A program made the position numbers and the translations under genes. From positions 2,215,056 to 2,279,055 of the forward strand of contig NC_020174.2 of the NCBI RefSeq assembly GCF_000224145.3: a DNA stretch of 64,000 nucleotides. Reading direction: 5' to 3'. The DNA comes from Ciona intestinalis. Taxonomy: Eukaryota > Chordata > Ascidiacea > Phlebobranchia > Cionidae. This document shows, piece after piece, positions 26,285 to 40,600 of the stretch. Numbering within the stretch: the first letter of the stretch is position 1; each line of letters begins with the position of its first letter. Under the pieces are notes generated by a model, which ran no database searches, was not told where the DNA came from, and saw only the letters and a list, made by a program, of their open reading frames with translations.

Positions 26285-26334
26285 TTTAATTTCTGTGTTT
26301 TTATTTGAAGACTACAATTTTATTTTATTGAAGT

Positions 26335-26340
26335 AATAAA
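26335..26340 (+). terminator. Polyadenylation signal of the ABCA3-like gene
   Basis: AATAAA lies 51 bases after the TAG stop, well before the SDHAF2 start at 26718. Confidence 0.65.
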
Positions 26341-26717
26341 AAGCATGATGCAATTTTGTTGTGTGCAATCAGAAGTACTACTGTGAATTCTACACACTTT
26401 TTGTTCCTTTAGTAACGTTTTCTGACACTTTACACTTAGATGACGGTATTTGTATTGTTGTGTGATGGATTATTGTCATTGTTATAAAATTGTCGCCTGT
26501 GCAGTAAGTCACAGATTGAACTATTTTGTGTTGTATGTATTAAATATATATACTGTACTTAAGTGTTATATGAATATTGAAATCATATTGTAGTGTTTTT
26601 TCACAAGATTCCATATAATTCTTCGTTTAGATTTTACCGGTTTTACGAGCTGTTAAATAAATGCGTGACACAATTACTAATTTGTTTCCACATTTAGTGC
26701 GTTAGGATTGTTTTATA

Positions 26718-27851
26718 ATGTCGGTAGTTCGTTGTACTGTGGTCTATAGAAGTCTAAATCGTGGACTCTCTGTAAACCGCTTCAAAAATTCACAAACAAG
26801 ATCAAAAAGTGAAAACACCTCATCTGATGTGAACAATTTGTCTGTAAGTCAAATCAATTATTTATTTATTTGCGACATAAATTCATTTTTCTTGAATATT
26901 TTAGATTCCTGAGAAAAGTTATGCAAATGAATCGATTACGAAAAAACGAGCAAGACTTCATTGGCAAAGTAGAAAAAGGGGAATTTCGGAAAACTGTTTG
27001 ATATTTAGTACCTTTGCAGCAAAGTATCTAAACAGGTGTCATATTTCATCCTAATTCAACTTTTTTTTATTGATTTGCATATTTGTCTGATTTTGAAATA
27101 TTGGGTGTTTTTGCTAGTATGAGAACTAGCAAATTTTCTAACCTTTGTCAAAATTTTTAGTTTTTCTCCAGAACAAATTGAAATTTACGATAAAATCTTG
27201 AACAAACCAAACAATGATTGGGACGTTTATTATTGGATGGTGGGAACAAAGAATGTTCCGAATGAATACCAAAGTGAAATAATGGATATGTTACAAGAGC
27301 ATTGTAGGTATGTATTCTGCTTTAAATATTTAAGCAGTATTTGTTTAAAATAACAAGGACACTTTCCCACTAGCATACAGCGATTGCTTATTAAATGCCT
27401 CCATTTTCTGGTCTGAATATATTTTTTCCTTATGTTTTGGGTGTTTAAAATCATTGTCTGTGTGTTGCTATGTCACAGTGATTAGCGAGCCTGCCTCTGA
27501 TCCAGAGATTACAGGTTAAGATGCTACCATTGTTGACGAATGTCTCCTTAGGCAAAACACTTAAATACAATTGCCCCAACCCAATGGTCACTAATGGGTT
27601 GTCTAAGTTGTCAGCCATACAGATAAAAATACAATCACAGTTGAGTTACATGCATGGTAACTCTTAAAAAGGCACGAGGTGTATGAAACAAACCACTCAT
27701 GTTATAACAACTGTTGTTTTCCTGCTACTTAAATTAAGAAAGTTTTTATTTGTGATTGTAATATTATTTTGCTGCTAGAAACAACAAAAAAGAAGAGAGA
27801 TTTATTCAACCAGCTCTTGAATATGAACCCGTGCCAGCTAAAGAAAGTTAA
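26718..27851 (+). CDS. SDHAF2: Succinate dehydrogenase assembly factor 2, mitochondrial
   Basis: Four exons: 26718-26843, 26905-27035, 27161-27307 and 27779-27851, giving 158 residues (human about 166). The N terminus is rich in Arg and Ser with no acidic cluster at first, as expected of a matrix-targeting peptide. The core matches the SDHAF2/Sdh5 family: RLHWQSRKRGISENC, then YDKILNKPNNDWDVYYW, and the C terminus PALEYEPVP. The protein promotes covalent flavinylation of the SDHA subunit of complex II. All GT-AG junctions keep phase. The start lies 434 bases after the ABCA3-like stop on the same strand, with a polyadenylation signal in between, so it is probably a separate transcript. The last intron (27308-27778) carries a SINE. 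Confidence 0.93.
27463..27735 (+). mobile_element. SINE in the last SDHAF2 intron
   Basis: CACAGTGATTAGCGAGCCTG head, CACTAATGGGTTGTCTAAGT middle, AAAAAGGCACGAGGTGTATG tail. Confidence 0.85.
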
Positions 27852-28130
27852 AAAATTTGGAAAAAGTTTCTTTTATGAACATCAGCACTCATGTAAGGAA
27901 GTTCTATGTATTGCACTGTTAGATTTTCATTTGCATAAAAATTTTTGCTCAGTTTTATTTATATTATATAAAGATCTTAAATAGCTCTTTTATACTACAG
28001 CATTATCAATAAATGGATTTTATCCAGTGTGTACGTAAATTATGACTATCATTTTACTGTTATTTTGCATTCTTTGCATATGTATCTGATCACCATTCAC
28101 TAAATATGAAAACAAAATAAATGAATTGTA

Positions 28131-28313
28131 GTAGGGTGGGGTAAGATGGGGCATTTTTATCGCCTTATTTGGTAGTAAACAGAATATTTACAGAATTATA
28201 TAACTGTGTCCCACAACTCCAAAAGGGCATGTTATATCATATATAACTTATATGATCAAAACACGATCAGGAAATAATATTTTTGGTAGTAACGGTGTAT
28301 CTCACCCTACTAT
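28131..28313 (+). mobile_element. MITE copy 8
   Basis: TAGTAGGGTGGGGTAAGATG to GTATCTCACCCTACTATA; abuts the next copy. Confidence 0.8.
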
Positions 28314-28465
28314 AGCAGTGTGGGGGAAGATAGGACACCGATTGGTTCTATTTTTTAAACAAACAGCGAATACAACTCCTGTTGTTATTTCAAATTGTTT
28401 AAAACGTGATCGGGATGCTTGGATATTATGTGCTAACGGTATCCCACTTTACACCACAGTACTAT
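28314..28465 (+). mobile_element. MITE copy 9, in tandem with copy 8
   Basis: CAGTGTGGGGGAAGATAGGAC to ATCCCACTTTACACCACAGT. Confidence 0.75.
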
Positions 28466-28857
28466 ATGTTAGATATTTTTTAACATTGGTTTTACAACAC
28501 GCAGCCAACCAGAAGAGGTGCATTTGATGAGTTTTAATACTGCCAGGTGAAAAATTTGCGCTGTTTATTCTTGCTCTACAATATATTGTGTGAATATGAA
28601 TAAATATTGTGGTAACAAAATACCTTGTTTTGGTATTTTGTTTATTTTGCATATTATGTTTCAAGTTATTTTCAACATTTTTTGTTGCATTTGAAAGAAT
28701 ACAAAACCATGTTACATAACGGAGTCAATTTTTGGAAATTAATTAAAATCTAGCAAGTCGCTTTTATATACTTCGGAAGTATATCGTATAATATGATATC
28801 ATATTTGTGGATAGTAAGTTTTTGAACTGTATTTACAATTTGAATGAATAAATGAAT

Positions 28858-28940
28858 GGACACATACGCCCACAATAGTAGCAGCGTCGAGCCTTGAATG
28901 GGTTACAGGCAGGCGCGCCGCTATGCCACGGCGCCGGTTA
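28858..28940 (-). mobile_element. SINE head fragment, minus strand
   Basis: ACGCCCACAATAGTAGCAGC to GCAGGCGCGCCGCTATGCCA. Confidence 0.7.
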
Positions 28941-30615
28941 ATTAAACGTATTTGCGTCACGCAAACGGGTATATAGTACTGTGGGTAAGATGGATACCGT
29001 TGGTATTTGGTTTTTAATAGAAAATACCATGCACTGTCGCATGAACGATTTTTTTACTTCAGCGTTTTCTTTACGGGATATTTTCAAACGCTGTTTTAAC
29101 GACTGTCGTTTGCTGTTAATTTACTTGTCTTCGTTCTTTAAAAATATAATCTTTGTTAAAAATATAAAACTCAACCTGAAACTTTATTTTTACTGGTGGT
29201 TATTTTCTTCTTAAACGACGTTTTAAACGCGATAAAGTACACGACTCAATTTTTATTTACGCTTGGTCTGTAAGTGTCAATCTCCAATGCGTGATTTCCT
29301 GATGAAACCGCTCTATACGTTTATATTGCGGTTATAGTCGGTATATCTGCGTTTAGTCTATTCAACGAGGTTATAATATGCAGATGTGGAATATCTCTTC
29401 AACCTAGCGACCTGCATATCTCTCTAATTCTTTGTACTTTCAATATAGTTTGGCGGATGAGGAGTCACGAGAAACGTAACGTTTGCCTTAGTATTTGACG
29501 AGGTATCAGGCAGTAGAGAAAACTGTAACTGCCAACACATTGTTGGCATATACGTTTCGTGTAGCTATGATTATGAATATGAATAATTTACTGTGTCGAC
29601 GTTGTGCAGAATGGCTTTCATGCAATCTTGAATTTGTTAATGAGTGAAGTAACATAAGCTGAGCGAGAAAGCAGCATATACAGTAGAAACGCCTAAAGGT
29701 ACCGCCAGCAGAATTTTTTAGCCGTTTTTTTTTCAGGAATTTTGGTACAGTAGACCTACAGATTAAATAAATAGGCTACCCAATGGCGTAAATATGATTA
29801 AATTTTATCTACGTTGCGCCAGAAAACAGTTTAATTCCTAAGAAAATTAGGCGTTTTTAAAATTTTGGAAGGTGGCAATTTGTGGAAAATACCAAAATTT
29901 ACGAAACAAACACGTTTTTTTGGGGTGTAAAAATTACAGGTTCGTTTTAAAATATGTGAAACGTGGGCAAAAGGCGTTATATGATATTTTTTAGTTCTGC
30001 TTCGTTGCAACTTAAGTTGACCCAATACATAATTCGGTGTTCGGTTAAAAACAGACTGTAATGCAATATAGTGGTACGTGAGAACAGACACGTTTAGTTT
30101 GTGATTTATGCAGTTGCACTGTTTAACGATAAATCAGGTAATTCCAGGTCGCATTCTACCTAAAACTACTTTACATTTGATCGTGAACTCACTCATTAGT
30201 TCTGGGTTGAATTAACATTTAAATGCCCATATAATCGTAACCGTTACGCACGTACAAAACTACGTGATTTGAACTCGCAACTTAAACTTTAGTAAACTCT
30301 TTCCAACGCGCCAGACGCATAAACAATTTGTATAGGCGCGGAAATTTGCCGATGGTTGAAAGAAACGTTTTTTAAGCCACGCTTCGTGTTAATTTCCTCA
30401 AACCGCAACGCTGCGTCATCCACTAAGTCACTGCACGAATTTCAGCAGTAGCAGCAGGCGGACGCACAAGATATGGAAAAGCAAACATACAAACTTCATC
30501 TGTGTCAGTTTGCCCTGTCCTGTATTTTAGCCATTTTTACATTACCTTAGAAAGTTAAAAGAATGTTAGAAAGGCCTTTAGTGGTTTAGGATTGAGTTGG
30601 TAGTAGCCGTATACA

Positions 30616-33600
30616 ATGAGCTTACCACGGAAGAATATGCCTACCGTGGCGTCCTTAGTAGGCATATCAAGTCTCGACGAGACACCTCAGCAGGTAAATT
30701 AAATAAAAAACTAGAAATTTCTTACTTTTTACTGCCGTATGCTGCTATAGATTTTCGAAATAGTATTGTGACGGCATATCTGTGGGTCCTATTATGTATT
30801 TACTATTCTATTTTTAATATATAACAGTCGGAAACTGTTGGTTTCCATGTTTTTGTTAAGCTTGTGCTGTTTTAGTGACGCGTCCGGAATGTGTTAATAA
30901 AGCTTGGTTTAAAATAGTTTTCACGCCCCATTATTATACTAATCAAACATACCAGTAAATGCAAATTCTCTGCTTGTGTTATAAGCGAATGTTTTTTGGG
31001 GTTTCTGGCTTAGTTTAGAACGTAAACAGCTCAAAATAAACATGTGTAAGATCATTTTTGCCATTTTTTTTGCAACCACTATTATGTATCTCACGACAAC
31101 AATAGTAAAGTCACGAGCAACCAGTTATACAACAGGTCAAACCAACAATCACATATGATATATAGGTCCACAAAAAATGTACCGTGATTTATAATGCAAG
31201 AAAAAAACACCAGTACAGTATAATACCCCCTTGTGGTTTACAAATCGATGATTTAAATACACGACGTATGTAAACCTATACACTCCTAACCGCAGCTTGT
31301 GCAATTCGTCATACAGAAGTCAAAATGACTTGCTCAGTTAAACTGAATATATAGACATTCTATTGTTTTAATATGACTAACACAATCGCCACAACAGTTT
31401 ACGTTCACAGTAGTATTTTATGATGCTATACAAACCTTTAGTATTATGCGAGAGAGTTTCTGTATAGTTTGCATGGACAAGTTTTTAGCTCGCTGTATTG
31501 AATGCCATATAAGGAAAATGTTTTTACTAATTACAGCAAGACAGTAAGCACAGCAGCACCCAACAACTGCCAACATTCATACCTCTACCTGTGTTTCGCT
31601 TCATTGGACCGAACTCACCGCCAGCAGAATCCACTCCTGCGAAAAGCAGTGTCAGCAAAGAAAATGGGAAAGCACGGAGAAACACACTAGCTTCGATATT
31701 TTTCGGTGATTCGACGCCGGTTCGATCTTCCAGCTTTAGCCAGCCTGAATCAAAGTACGTGACGTCACCGCTAGTGACGTCAGAAGCAGGTTCGTGTGGT
31801 CATATATTTTCGTAATATATTTTCGTGTGTGTGTGGTAGCAAGTAGTTAAACATTGTTTACCTTATGTTCAAAATTGTTCACCTTTCTTCGATTAAAAGT
31901 TGCTAAAAATAGATATTCTCTCGCGCACTCGCGTAACCAGCATGGTCTCGCTTGAACACTGCTGGAAATGACGTCATGGTTTTCAAATTAATTCTCGGAC
32001 AAATGATGTATTTGGGAAACGGCTGCAGATTGCGCCTTCTGTCATAACAGTAGCGCTTGAGTTGCAGTGCCAGGTTGTCAGACAGTTCTGACAGACAATT
32101 GCATAATGAAACAAGTGTGAAATTTAAGTCGCTAAACGAGCATGTTTACGATTAAGTACAGTTTTATTTCGAAATCGTTGGGCTGCGTATTTTGTATTGT
32201 ATTTTGCTAGTTAAGTTTACAATGTCAATTCAAACTGATAACTAAGTTTCTGCATTTTTGTATCGGGTTATTTCCATTAGATATATAATATTTTGAATCA
32301 TACCAATAACATTTGAACATATTTAAGCATATGAGCTTAAGCTTAGCTGAAATACGCAGCAATTTCTTTGATCAACTTTATCCGACAGATTACGACCACG
32401 CATAATACAAATCTGTTATTATATATACAGCATTTTGTAAATGCAACTAACCCATTTTTCATAAAACTCGCTCTTCGTCGTATAATAATGTACTGAACTC
32501 GAAATTAGTGGCGAACTTTATAATGCACATACTCTTTGTGTGTTGCACTGCATTACAACGTCACAGTACTTTGACACCTAATTAATTAGGCACTTGCGTT
32601 TGTCTTAAATATGTTTTGGAGTTTTAGTTCTTTTTTACTATTATGATTAAAGTTATACAGAACCTTAGGCAGTATTAGGACGCTTATGCGAGGTCAAAGT
32701 ATGTATAGTTGGTTGGGGTAAAATGGGACAACTTTTCATTCTATTTTCTCGTTTCATTAGGTAGTAACAAAAACATTCAAATAATTTTAATACCGTATTC
32801 TTTCGACTCCCATAAACCGTTGTTAAACGATTAAACACAATCAGGATATTTGCATATTATGTGTAAAAGCTGTCCCATTTTACGCCAAACGACTTCTAAA
32901 TCTCTGATATATTAAATTTTGTAAATACATTTCACAGCACGAAAACGTTTTGATACTGAGAAACGGCATAGTTTACCATGTGCCACAGGACCCTTACTTA
33001 GTCCAAAGGAAGAAAAAGAACCAGAAACACCAGTTAAACAACTTAATCAACTTGGTAAGTTAAAAGAACGTACCGCTTAACTAATAACAAACTGTTACTT
33101 TAAAATGCAACAGGTACTTGTTATTTACATTCAATATACAATGATACAACACACGGCGCACAAATTAAAGAGTTTTTATTATCTAATATTGCACCCGGAG
33201 AAAGGGCGTTTTAATTATCTAGTTTTGTCTCTTTTTTGAATCCTAAAACCAATTACTCAAACATATGAATTCTGTGAATGCAGAGGCCATGTATTATTTA
33301 ACAATTTAGAGCGAAAAGTTTTAGGCTGATAGAAAATGTTAAGTTAAATAGTTTTTTTTAATTCGTTATTAGATTTTTTGCCTTTCCGATTTTAATACTT
33401 GTATCGTGATGTATGATTTAATACGTTCTGATTCGTGTATTGTATTATTATTAACTTTATATTTAATGCTTTATCATATCATTTTACAGTTTACCACTTT
33501 TCGTGATTAAAAATAAATAATTTGTTCCAAAACCGTAAATACTTTCATATAAAGTTGTGACGAGTTAGATCGACATATATACGGCGTATAGATCTGTTGT

Positions 33601-34560
33601 TAAATGTTTTGGAATTAATTTATTGAATATTATGGTACAGTTAAGCAGTAACTAGATTATATAGTGAACGTTATATACGTGTATTTCCATCTATCTCTAT
33701 AGACGTCCAAGTAATATTTTTTATTTAAATATATACAGTATGGTGGGGTAAGATAGGACATGTTTTCATTCTATTTTCTTATCACGTTTCTAAATTTATA
33801 GTAAACATAAAATATTTACAAAATTACACAACCGTTGCCCCGCCACTAAAAAAGAGCTTGTGTTTTTCCTATGGATGATTTTCATTCAAGATTTAAACTT
33901 TTTTTTTATTTATAGAAGATCCTATCAGTACAAGTCTAGTGACCCTACGAGTACGAGCGGGTGCTCGCCCAGTACCCTACAGTGGTCATTTCGACGGTGA
34001 TAATCTTTCTGTAGCCAGTATGTCACGGGAAGGGAATTCACACCGGACGAAGTAAGTGAAAAAGCTCCGTCTGTTTTTGCTGCTACTGTTGTGGGCGTAT
34101 GTGTCCTTTGGTGAGACACTTTATAAAGACAATTGCTCCAACCCAGCGTTAACTACAGCGGGTTGTCTAAATTGTTAGCTATAAATACAGAAACATATTC
34201 ACAAAGTTACGTGGTACATACGTAATCTGGCACGAGGTGTAAATGAAACAGAACACCCGTGTTATTACGACGTCGTTTGCCAGCCATGCGAGATAAAGCA
34301 AGTTACATTTATTCATTGGAAATATGGTTTTGCTTGCCCTATTACGAGTATTAGGTACGGAACTCAAATTGGATATATGGCAGGCCAGGGTAATTTGGGA
34401 CATACTTCATTCTCATTTTCATTGGATATATGAAACCCAGAATATTTACACAACTATATAATCGTACTCACGCAACTCTAAAAATCTTTGATAATTGTTC
34501 AAATCAAGCTCAGAAAAATATGTGATTTAGGTGTTAGCAGTGTCCCATCTTACTCCACAG

Positions 34561-34613
<53 letters not shown>

Positions 34614-37600
34614 GTTTTGTTTGTACCTGCATAAATTAAAGATGGCCTTACACTTTAAAGGCACAGCATATGAAACCCCTGGCAAGCATTATATCTACTT
34701 GGTTATTTCCCAACCGCACAAATTCTACTGGCGCCTACACCGCAGTTGAAAACATAGGCTTCTTTATAAAACAAAGAAACAATATTATTTATCAACATAA
34801 CTTTCACCAAAAAACATTATCAGTTACATGTCTGCTTATTTATAGCCACATGAATCTTTCATACCTGTATGATACAGTTTACACGCTTTAAAACAGTTGG
34901 TTGACGTATATTTACATAAGACAGATGTTGGTTTATGATCTCTGTATTTCCCATCGTGATCAAAACATATCCTGCTGTGGCTGGTTGGAAGCGAAAACAC
35001 TCACACACGTAGCTGTGACTACTACACGCTTGACTATGTAATTTAAAGGGACATACAAACGTAAAATCAAAATTTGCGTTTGTTGATAGAAATTCTTAAT
35101 AATGATCTAAAGTTCACACTATGGGATAATGTGGGATATACCGTTAGCACCAAAATCCCAGGTTTTCCGAAATATAAGTCACGAATTCTGTAAGTATTCT
35201 TTGTTTACTGTTAAATGAGACAATAAAGTTTTAATAATACCATGTCCCATCTTACCTCACCCACTATTTTAGTCATATAATTTTTTACTTATGTATCTTA
35301 TACACCAGGTCGGTTCGTAATAACGAAGATGGGTTACGACACAACCGACAAAGTGGAGTCGCAGACGTGGCAAGAATGATGGTACCGCGTATGATAAACG
35401 ATGAAAGTAAGTTTAAACACTACAGCAATAAAACTGAAGTTTGGAGAACTTATATATAGTACAGTGAGTGGGGAAAGTGGGACACCTTTCCATTCTATAT
35501 TCTCGTACCATTTGATATAGTAAACAGAGGACAATAAATTAATTACAAAATCGTATCCTTACGATTTCCATAGACCGTTGTTAATTGTTTAAAACCCGAT
35601 CCAGATATTTAGAAAATATGTGCTAAAGGTGTCCCGTCTTCCCCACCCTAACTATGAATTTTTGAACCATTCCCACTTTGAATGTAATGTAATTTACTTG
35701 AGCGGAAAACGAGAGTCGTTATAACACGGGTGTTCTATTATATACACCTCGTGCCAGCTTGCGAGTTACCATGTATGTTAATATGTGGGAATTATTTTTG
35801 TAGGGGGGAGGTTAAACATACCATAAATACTAACAGCATTAATACCTTCCTGCAGGCGAATTAAACAGTCATGAATTGGATTTACTTCACTTTGCCGCGG
35901 AAGGCGACTTAGAAGGACTTCAAACTCTATTCCAAGAACAAACATACTATCTGTTCCATCTAAACGTCAACTGTGTGGATTCTTTGGACCGAACAGCGCT
36001 GAGTTTATCAACTTTAAATCATCATCTGGATGTTGTGAAGTTTTTGCTCGGCGAAGATGTTTGTGAGTGAATAAGTATTAACTTATGTTGCTGAGTTTGT
36101 ACTGTAAGCTGATTATGGTCAAATAATCTACCTGTTCGACAACAATACAGTCTCAGTAGTTGCTATAAGTCTAGTATATGGATTAGTGACGATGTATATA
36201 TGAACGTAACCTACTTTATCCCCGCGTGGCCAGAAAGCGACAGTCGTTAAACACGGGTGTTTATGTTTCATACACCTCCTGCCAGCTTACGAGTTACCAT
36301 GTATGTTACTTTGTGGGTGATTTGTTTGGATTTTTATCTTTTTTATGGTAGTTTCTGTTTAAAAAAACGACTGATCATGTTATTTATTGACTAAATGACG
36401 AAACATATATCGCTTTAGAATATTATCATTTGGATAAATGTTTTTGTTCACTGCTGATTCTATAGTATTTTATTTAAACATACGTATGATACTTTTTGTT
36501 TCTTCAGTTGGTATTAAACTTGGCGATGCGCTCTTTTACGCCATCCAGTGTGAGTTTATTGAAGCGATTGAGCTTCTTTTGGAAAAAGATCCCCAGACGT
36601 CATTGCAAGTTCAACCTGGTACCACGTCACCATTTGAACCTGGTCTTACACCGTTTATGTTGGCCGCACACAAGAACAACTACAAAATTCTCTCTGTGCT
36701 TTACAAGTGAGTAGTCTATATATTTTACTGGTACAATAGTTGGCAGTAAATGGTTAAAATCAAAAAAATATTAATAACCTACAAAGTTACATAGGCGAAC
36801 TCGTAAGCTGGCACGAGGTGTATGAAACAGAACACTCGTGTTATAGCGACTGTCGTTGCCCCACCACGCAAAATAGATACATTCATATATATATATTTAC
36901 GATTTTTTGATTATAAACATTAAAAACACCTACTGTCAGATATTGTAAAGCTTCCACCTTTTTAGTTTATGTTGATGTAGTACCTGTACGTATAGCTTTT
37001 ACTAATACACGTCAACACAATTAAAACGTAAAGCGCCGACCAGATTGCTGTACGTTAAATTAGTTTATGTTTTACTGCGTAGCTCTGTTGTATATAATGA
37101 GACATTTAATTAATGTTATACATGTAGTAGGGTGAGGTAAGATGGGACATTTTCGTTTCTTGTTCTATTTGATAGTAAACAAAGAATGTTTACAAAATTA
37201 TATAACCATATTCTCACGATCCTAAAATAGTGTTGTAAATTTTTTAAAACACAATTAAGAAATATATATTTATGTGCTAACCATATCCTATCTTGCCCCA
37301 CAGTACTTCATTTTCAACTAAATAAAAAATATGAAGATTCGTTTTAACGATATCCTCACCCACAGTACTCTAACTTTATTATTTACAGGTACACACATCG
37401 GTTAACGTTCAGTGACAATGAGTTGTTACAAGACGAAGGATTTGATCCATATTCGTGGGACGCTGTGATGGAACGGTTGTTGCATTATCGTGCTCGTGCC
37501 AGTCCTGCTTTTATGTTGCTTATGTACAAGTAAGTGGTTTGGTTTATGAAAAAAAATCACTTCTGCTTGTAGCCCTCAGGTTATAAGTTCAAGGCTCGTC

Positions 37601-40600
37601 GTTGCTATTATTGTGGTAGTATGTTTCCTTGGGCAACACACTTAACGGCAATTGCTCCAACCCATTGATCACTAATGGGTTGTCTTAATAATCAGTCATA
37701 TAGAAAAAAACAATCACCTACAAAATTACATACGTGGTAACTCGTAAGCGGCCACGAGGTTAATGAAACAGAACACCCGTGTTAAAAAAACTATCGTTTT
37801 CCTGCCATGCAAAAATAAAGAAGTAGTATTTATCTTTCATAACTTTATTTTTAATAATACACAAACTACAATTTTTTCTCCACTTTTTATCGTTTCACTT
37901 CGTGACCCAATGAATGTAGTTTTTTTTATCTTTGCGTGTGGAGTTAAAGTCAGTTCTTAGTTATAACACAGGTGTTCTTTTTATGCACCTCGTGCCCGCT
38001 TACGAGTTCCCACGCACTTCATAAAAAATGAAATTAAAATTTCTCTCTACATCTCCAGTGAAAAGGGCATGACATGGGATCCGCTTAACTCATCCATGGA
38101 CCTCTTCAGTGAGTTGCATGAGCTTGCAAGAAGAGAAAGAGAGGTAGAAGAAGCATATCTTCAAATGGCGAACCGATGCGAGACTTTTGCTCTTCAACTG
38201 CTGGAGGTAATGCATTACTTCAGAATGCGAAAAAAAATTGTTTGGAAGTTTTGTAAAAGTTACATTTTGTTTGGAAGTTTTGTAAAAGTTACTTCAAAAA
38301 ATTTTGTTTGGAAGTTTTGTAAAAGTTACATTTTGTTTGGAAGTTTTGTAAAAGTTACAGAACTTTGTGTAGGCCATTTGTTTGGCCTTGATTAAGTGTA
38401 CTTAAATATAGTATTAGGGTAATATCTATATATAACATGTTAGGGTAATGGGACTTTTATTCTATTTTCTTATACTATTTGGTAGTAATTAAAGAAAACT
38501 CCAAAGAATTACGTAACCGTATCTCCACGACTCTAAAATAGCGTTGTGAATTATTCAAAACACGGTCTGGAAATATGGGATTTGGGTCCTAACACTACTC
38601 CATCTTACCCTAAAGTACTATAACTTAACGTTCTATAATCCATGATTAAAAAAATGTCGTTAAATCTTTTCAATATTTAGTCGTTTTGTTTACATAGAGA
38701 CTTAGATACGTGATTGGAAACTTACATTTGTCGATTGAGTTCAAATTTCTTAGAAATATTCTCACAGGAAGTGAGGTCAGCGAACGAGCTTGCCGATTTA
38801 ATGCGGTACGACCTTGATGACGATATGGATGACGTCAGTGAACTCGATGACCCCGGAGAAAGCGACCGCATCACGCCGGAAAGAAGGCAGAAGATTCGAA
38901 ATTATCTCAAACCGATTAAAAAGGTAAAATCTTTTGTTTTGTGATGTTATTCTATGTTATTATGGTCGTATTTATCAGTAAAGCCACAATGGTGTATAGT
39001 ACAGCGGTTCCCAAACTTTTCTAAGAAATTTGCCTGGTGTTCCCTTTGCAATTATTTGGATATTTCGCGGCCCTATAAACATTAAAGAATGCGATTGGAA
39101 AAATGCAAATACCACACCAGTGAAAGAAAAGGCAAAAGTATCAAGTCCTGTACCTTCTGAAACTGCTGTACGAACCACAGTTTGCGAACCGCTGGTGTGG
39201 CATATCTAATCTGATGCTGTGTATTTTGCAAATTGCAGGCGATCAAATACGAAATGAAGGATTTTGTAACTTCTGACAATTCTCAACTTGCTTTAATTTA
39301 TATTCAAAAAGGAAGTATGTTTCGACGCCTTAAAGGATTTAAAGGCTCTGTAGTGCAGGTAAGTCTATGTTGCTCTATGTATCAGTATAACACTACAACA
39401 CCATAAAACACTTAACGGCAACTGCTCCAGCTCAGTGGTCACTAATAGGTTGTCTAAATTTTCAGCCATACAGTATAATAAATACAATTACCCACAAAGT
39501 TACATATGTGTGGTCACTCGTAAGCTGGCACGAGGTGTATGAAACAGAACACCCGTGTTATAACGACTGTCATTTTCCTGTCACGCGAGGATAAAGTTAC
39601 ATTCATTCATTTATTTATTCAATTGCCACTATCCTTTATTTCAGGTTTTATTTGGTATGCTGTTCCCAGTATTAAGTATGGCATTTCTAATTGCGCCTCA
39701 GTCGTCGTTCGGTTGTTTAATGAAAAATCCAACCATAAAGTTTTGGTGCTGGGTCATATCTGAAGTGGTGTTTGTTATTATGCTTCTTGTCAACACTATT
39801 TTAATGCAAACAAATACATTTAAAGACCTGGATGCAGTAAGTGAACTGTTTACGTTTGTGCTATTTATAATTGGCATATAAATATATGTCATTTGGCATG
39901 TGTTTAATTCATGTACTGTACTGTTATTCTATATATGGTAACTGTATAGTAGAGTTTGGAAAGATGGGGCGCCTACAGCACAAAATATCCAAATATCCTG
40001 GTCGTGTTTTAAACAATTGACAATGGTCTATGTAAGTCGTGAGGAAACGGCTATAGCTGTCATTTTCCCCCTAAAATTTTGTGATGTATGGTCATACACC
40101 TTGTTAAAATGTTGTGTAATTCAGCAGAATGTTATTACTGATATAAATATACTTTGCTTAACATTACAGATATCACCGTTACTAGTTGTGGCGTACTTTT
40201 GGGTGCTTGGAAAGTTCATACAAGAAATCAGAGAAGTTTTTCATCAGGTTTGTATATGGTTATAACTATAGAGCATCTTATATCTCATTACGCACACTTT
40301 TGTTTCTTTTTTAACTTGGAAGTAATTAAACATAACTGGCTCCTTGTTTGTCTGCTAGGTGTAGCGACCACGCTTATTTTTTCCAATTGATGGAAAATAT
40401 GTTTTTAACTGTAAGCGTGTTTTAACAACTGTTATTTTGTCACTAAATTATGTCTTTTCATTTTAAATCTAAGCTACCGAAATCGAAGAGACAAATACAG
40501 GTATTATATTATCATATCTATATTTGTACAGGGTTTAAGGGAATACTTATCTGACGTTTGGAACTGGAACGACTTGTTTACCATACTACTGTATACATGT

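Larger units (their letters stand above)
27852..30615. other. Intergenic region upstream of the TRPC-like gene
   Basis: Holds two MITE copies in tandem (28131-28465) and a minus-strand SINE fragment (28858-28940). The rest, about 29000-30615, is less AT-rich and free of recognised repeats. I see no convincing exon there; it is the natural place for the channel promoter. Confidence 0.5.

Noticed and set aside
29831..30091. Minus-strand open frame of 86 codons upstream of the TRPC-like gene
   Set aside because: No family resemblance, no splice partners, and composition typical of chance frames.
31042..31158. 38-residue open frame resembling a signal peptide in the first TRPC intron
   Set aside because: No splice or promoter support, and such short hydrophobic frames are common in AT-rich DNA.
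31760..31783. Two CRE-like TGACGTCA motifs
   Set aside because: They lie within a well supported TRPC coding exon (YVTSPLVTSEA), so codon content explains them sufficiently.
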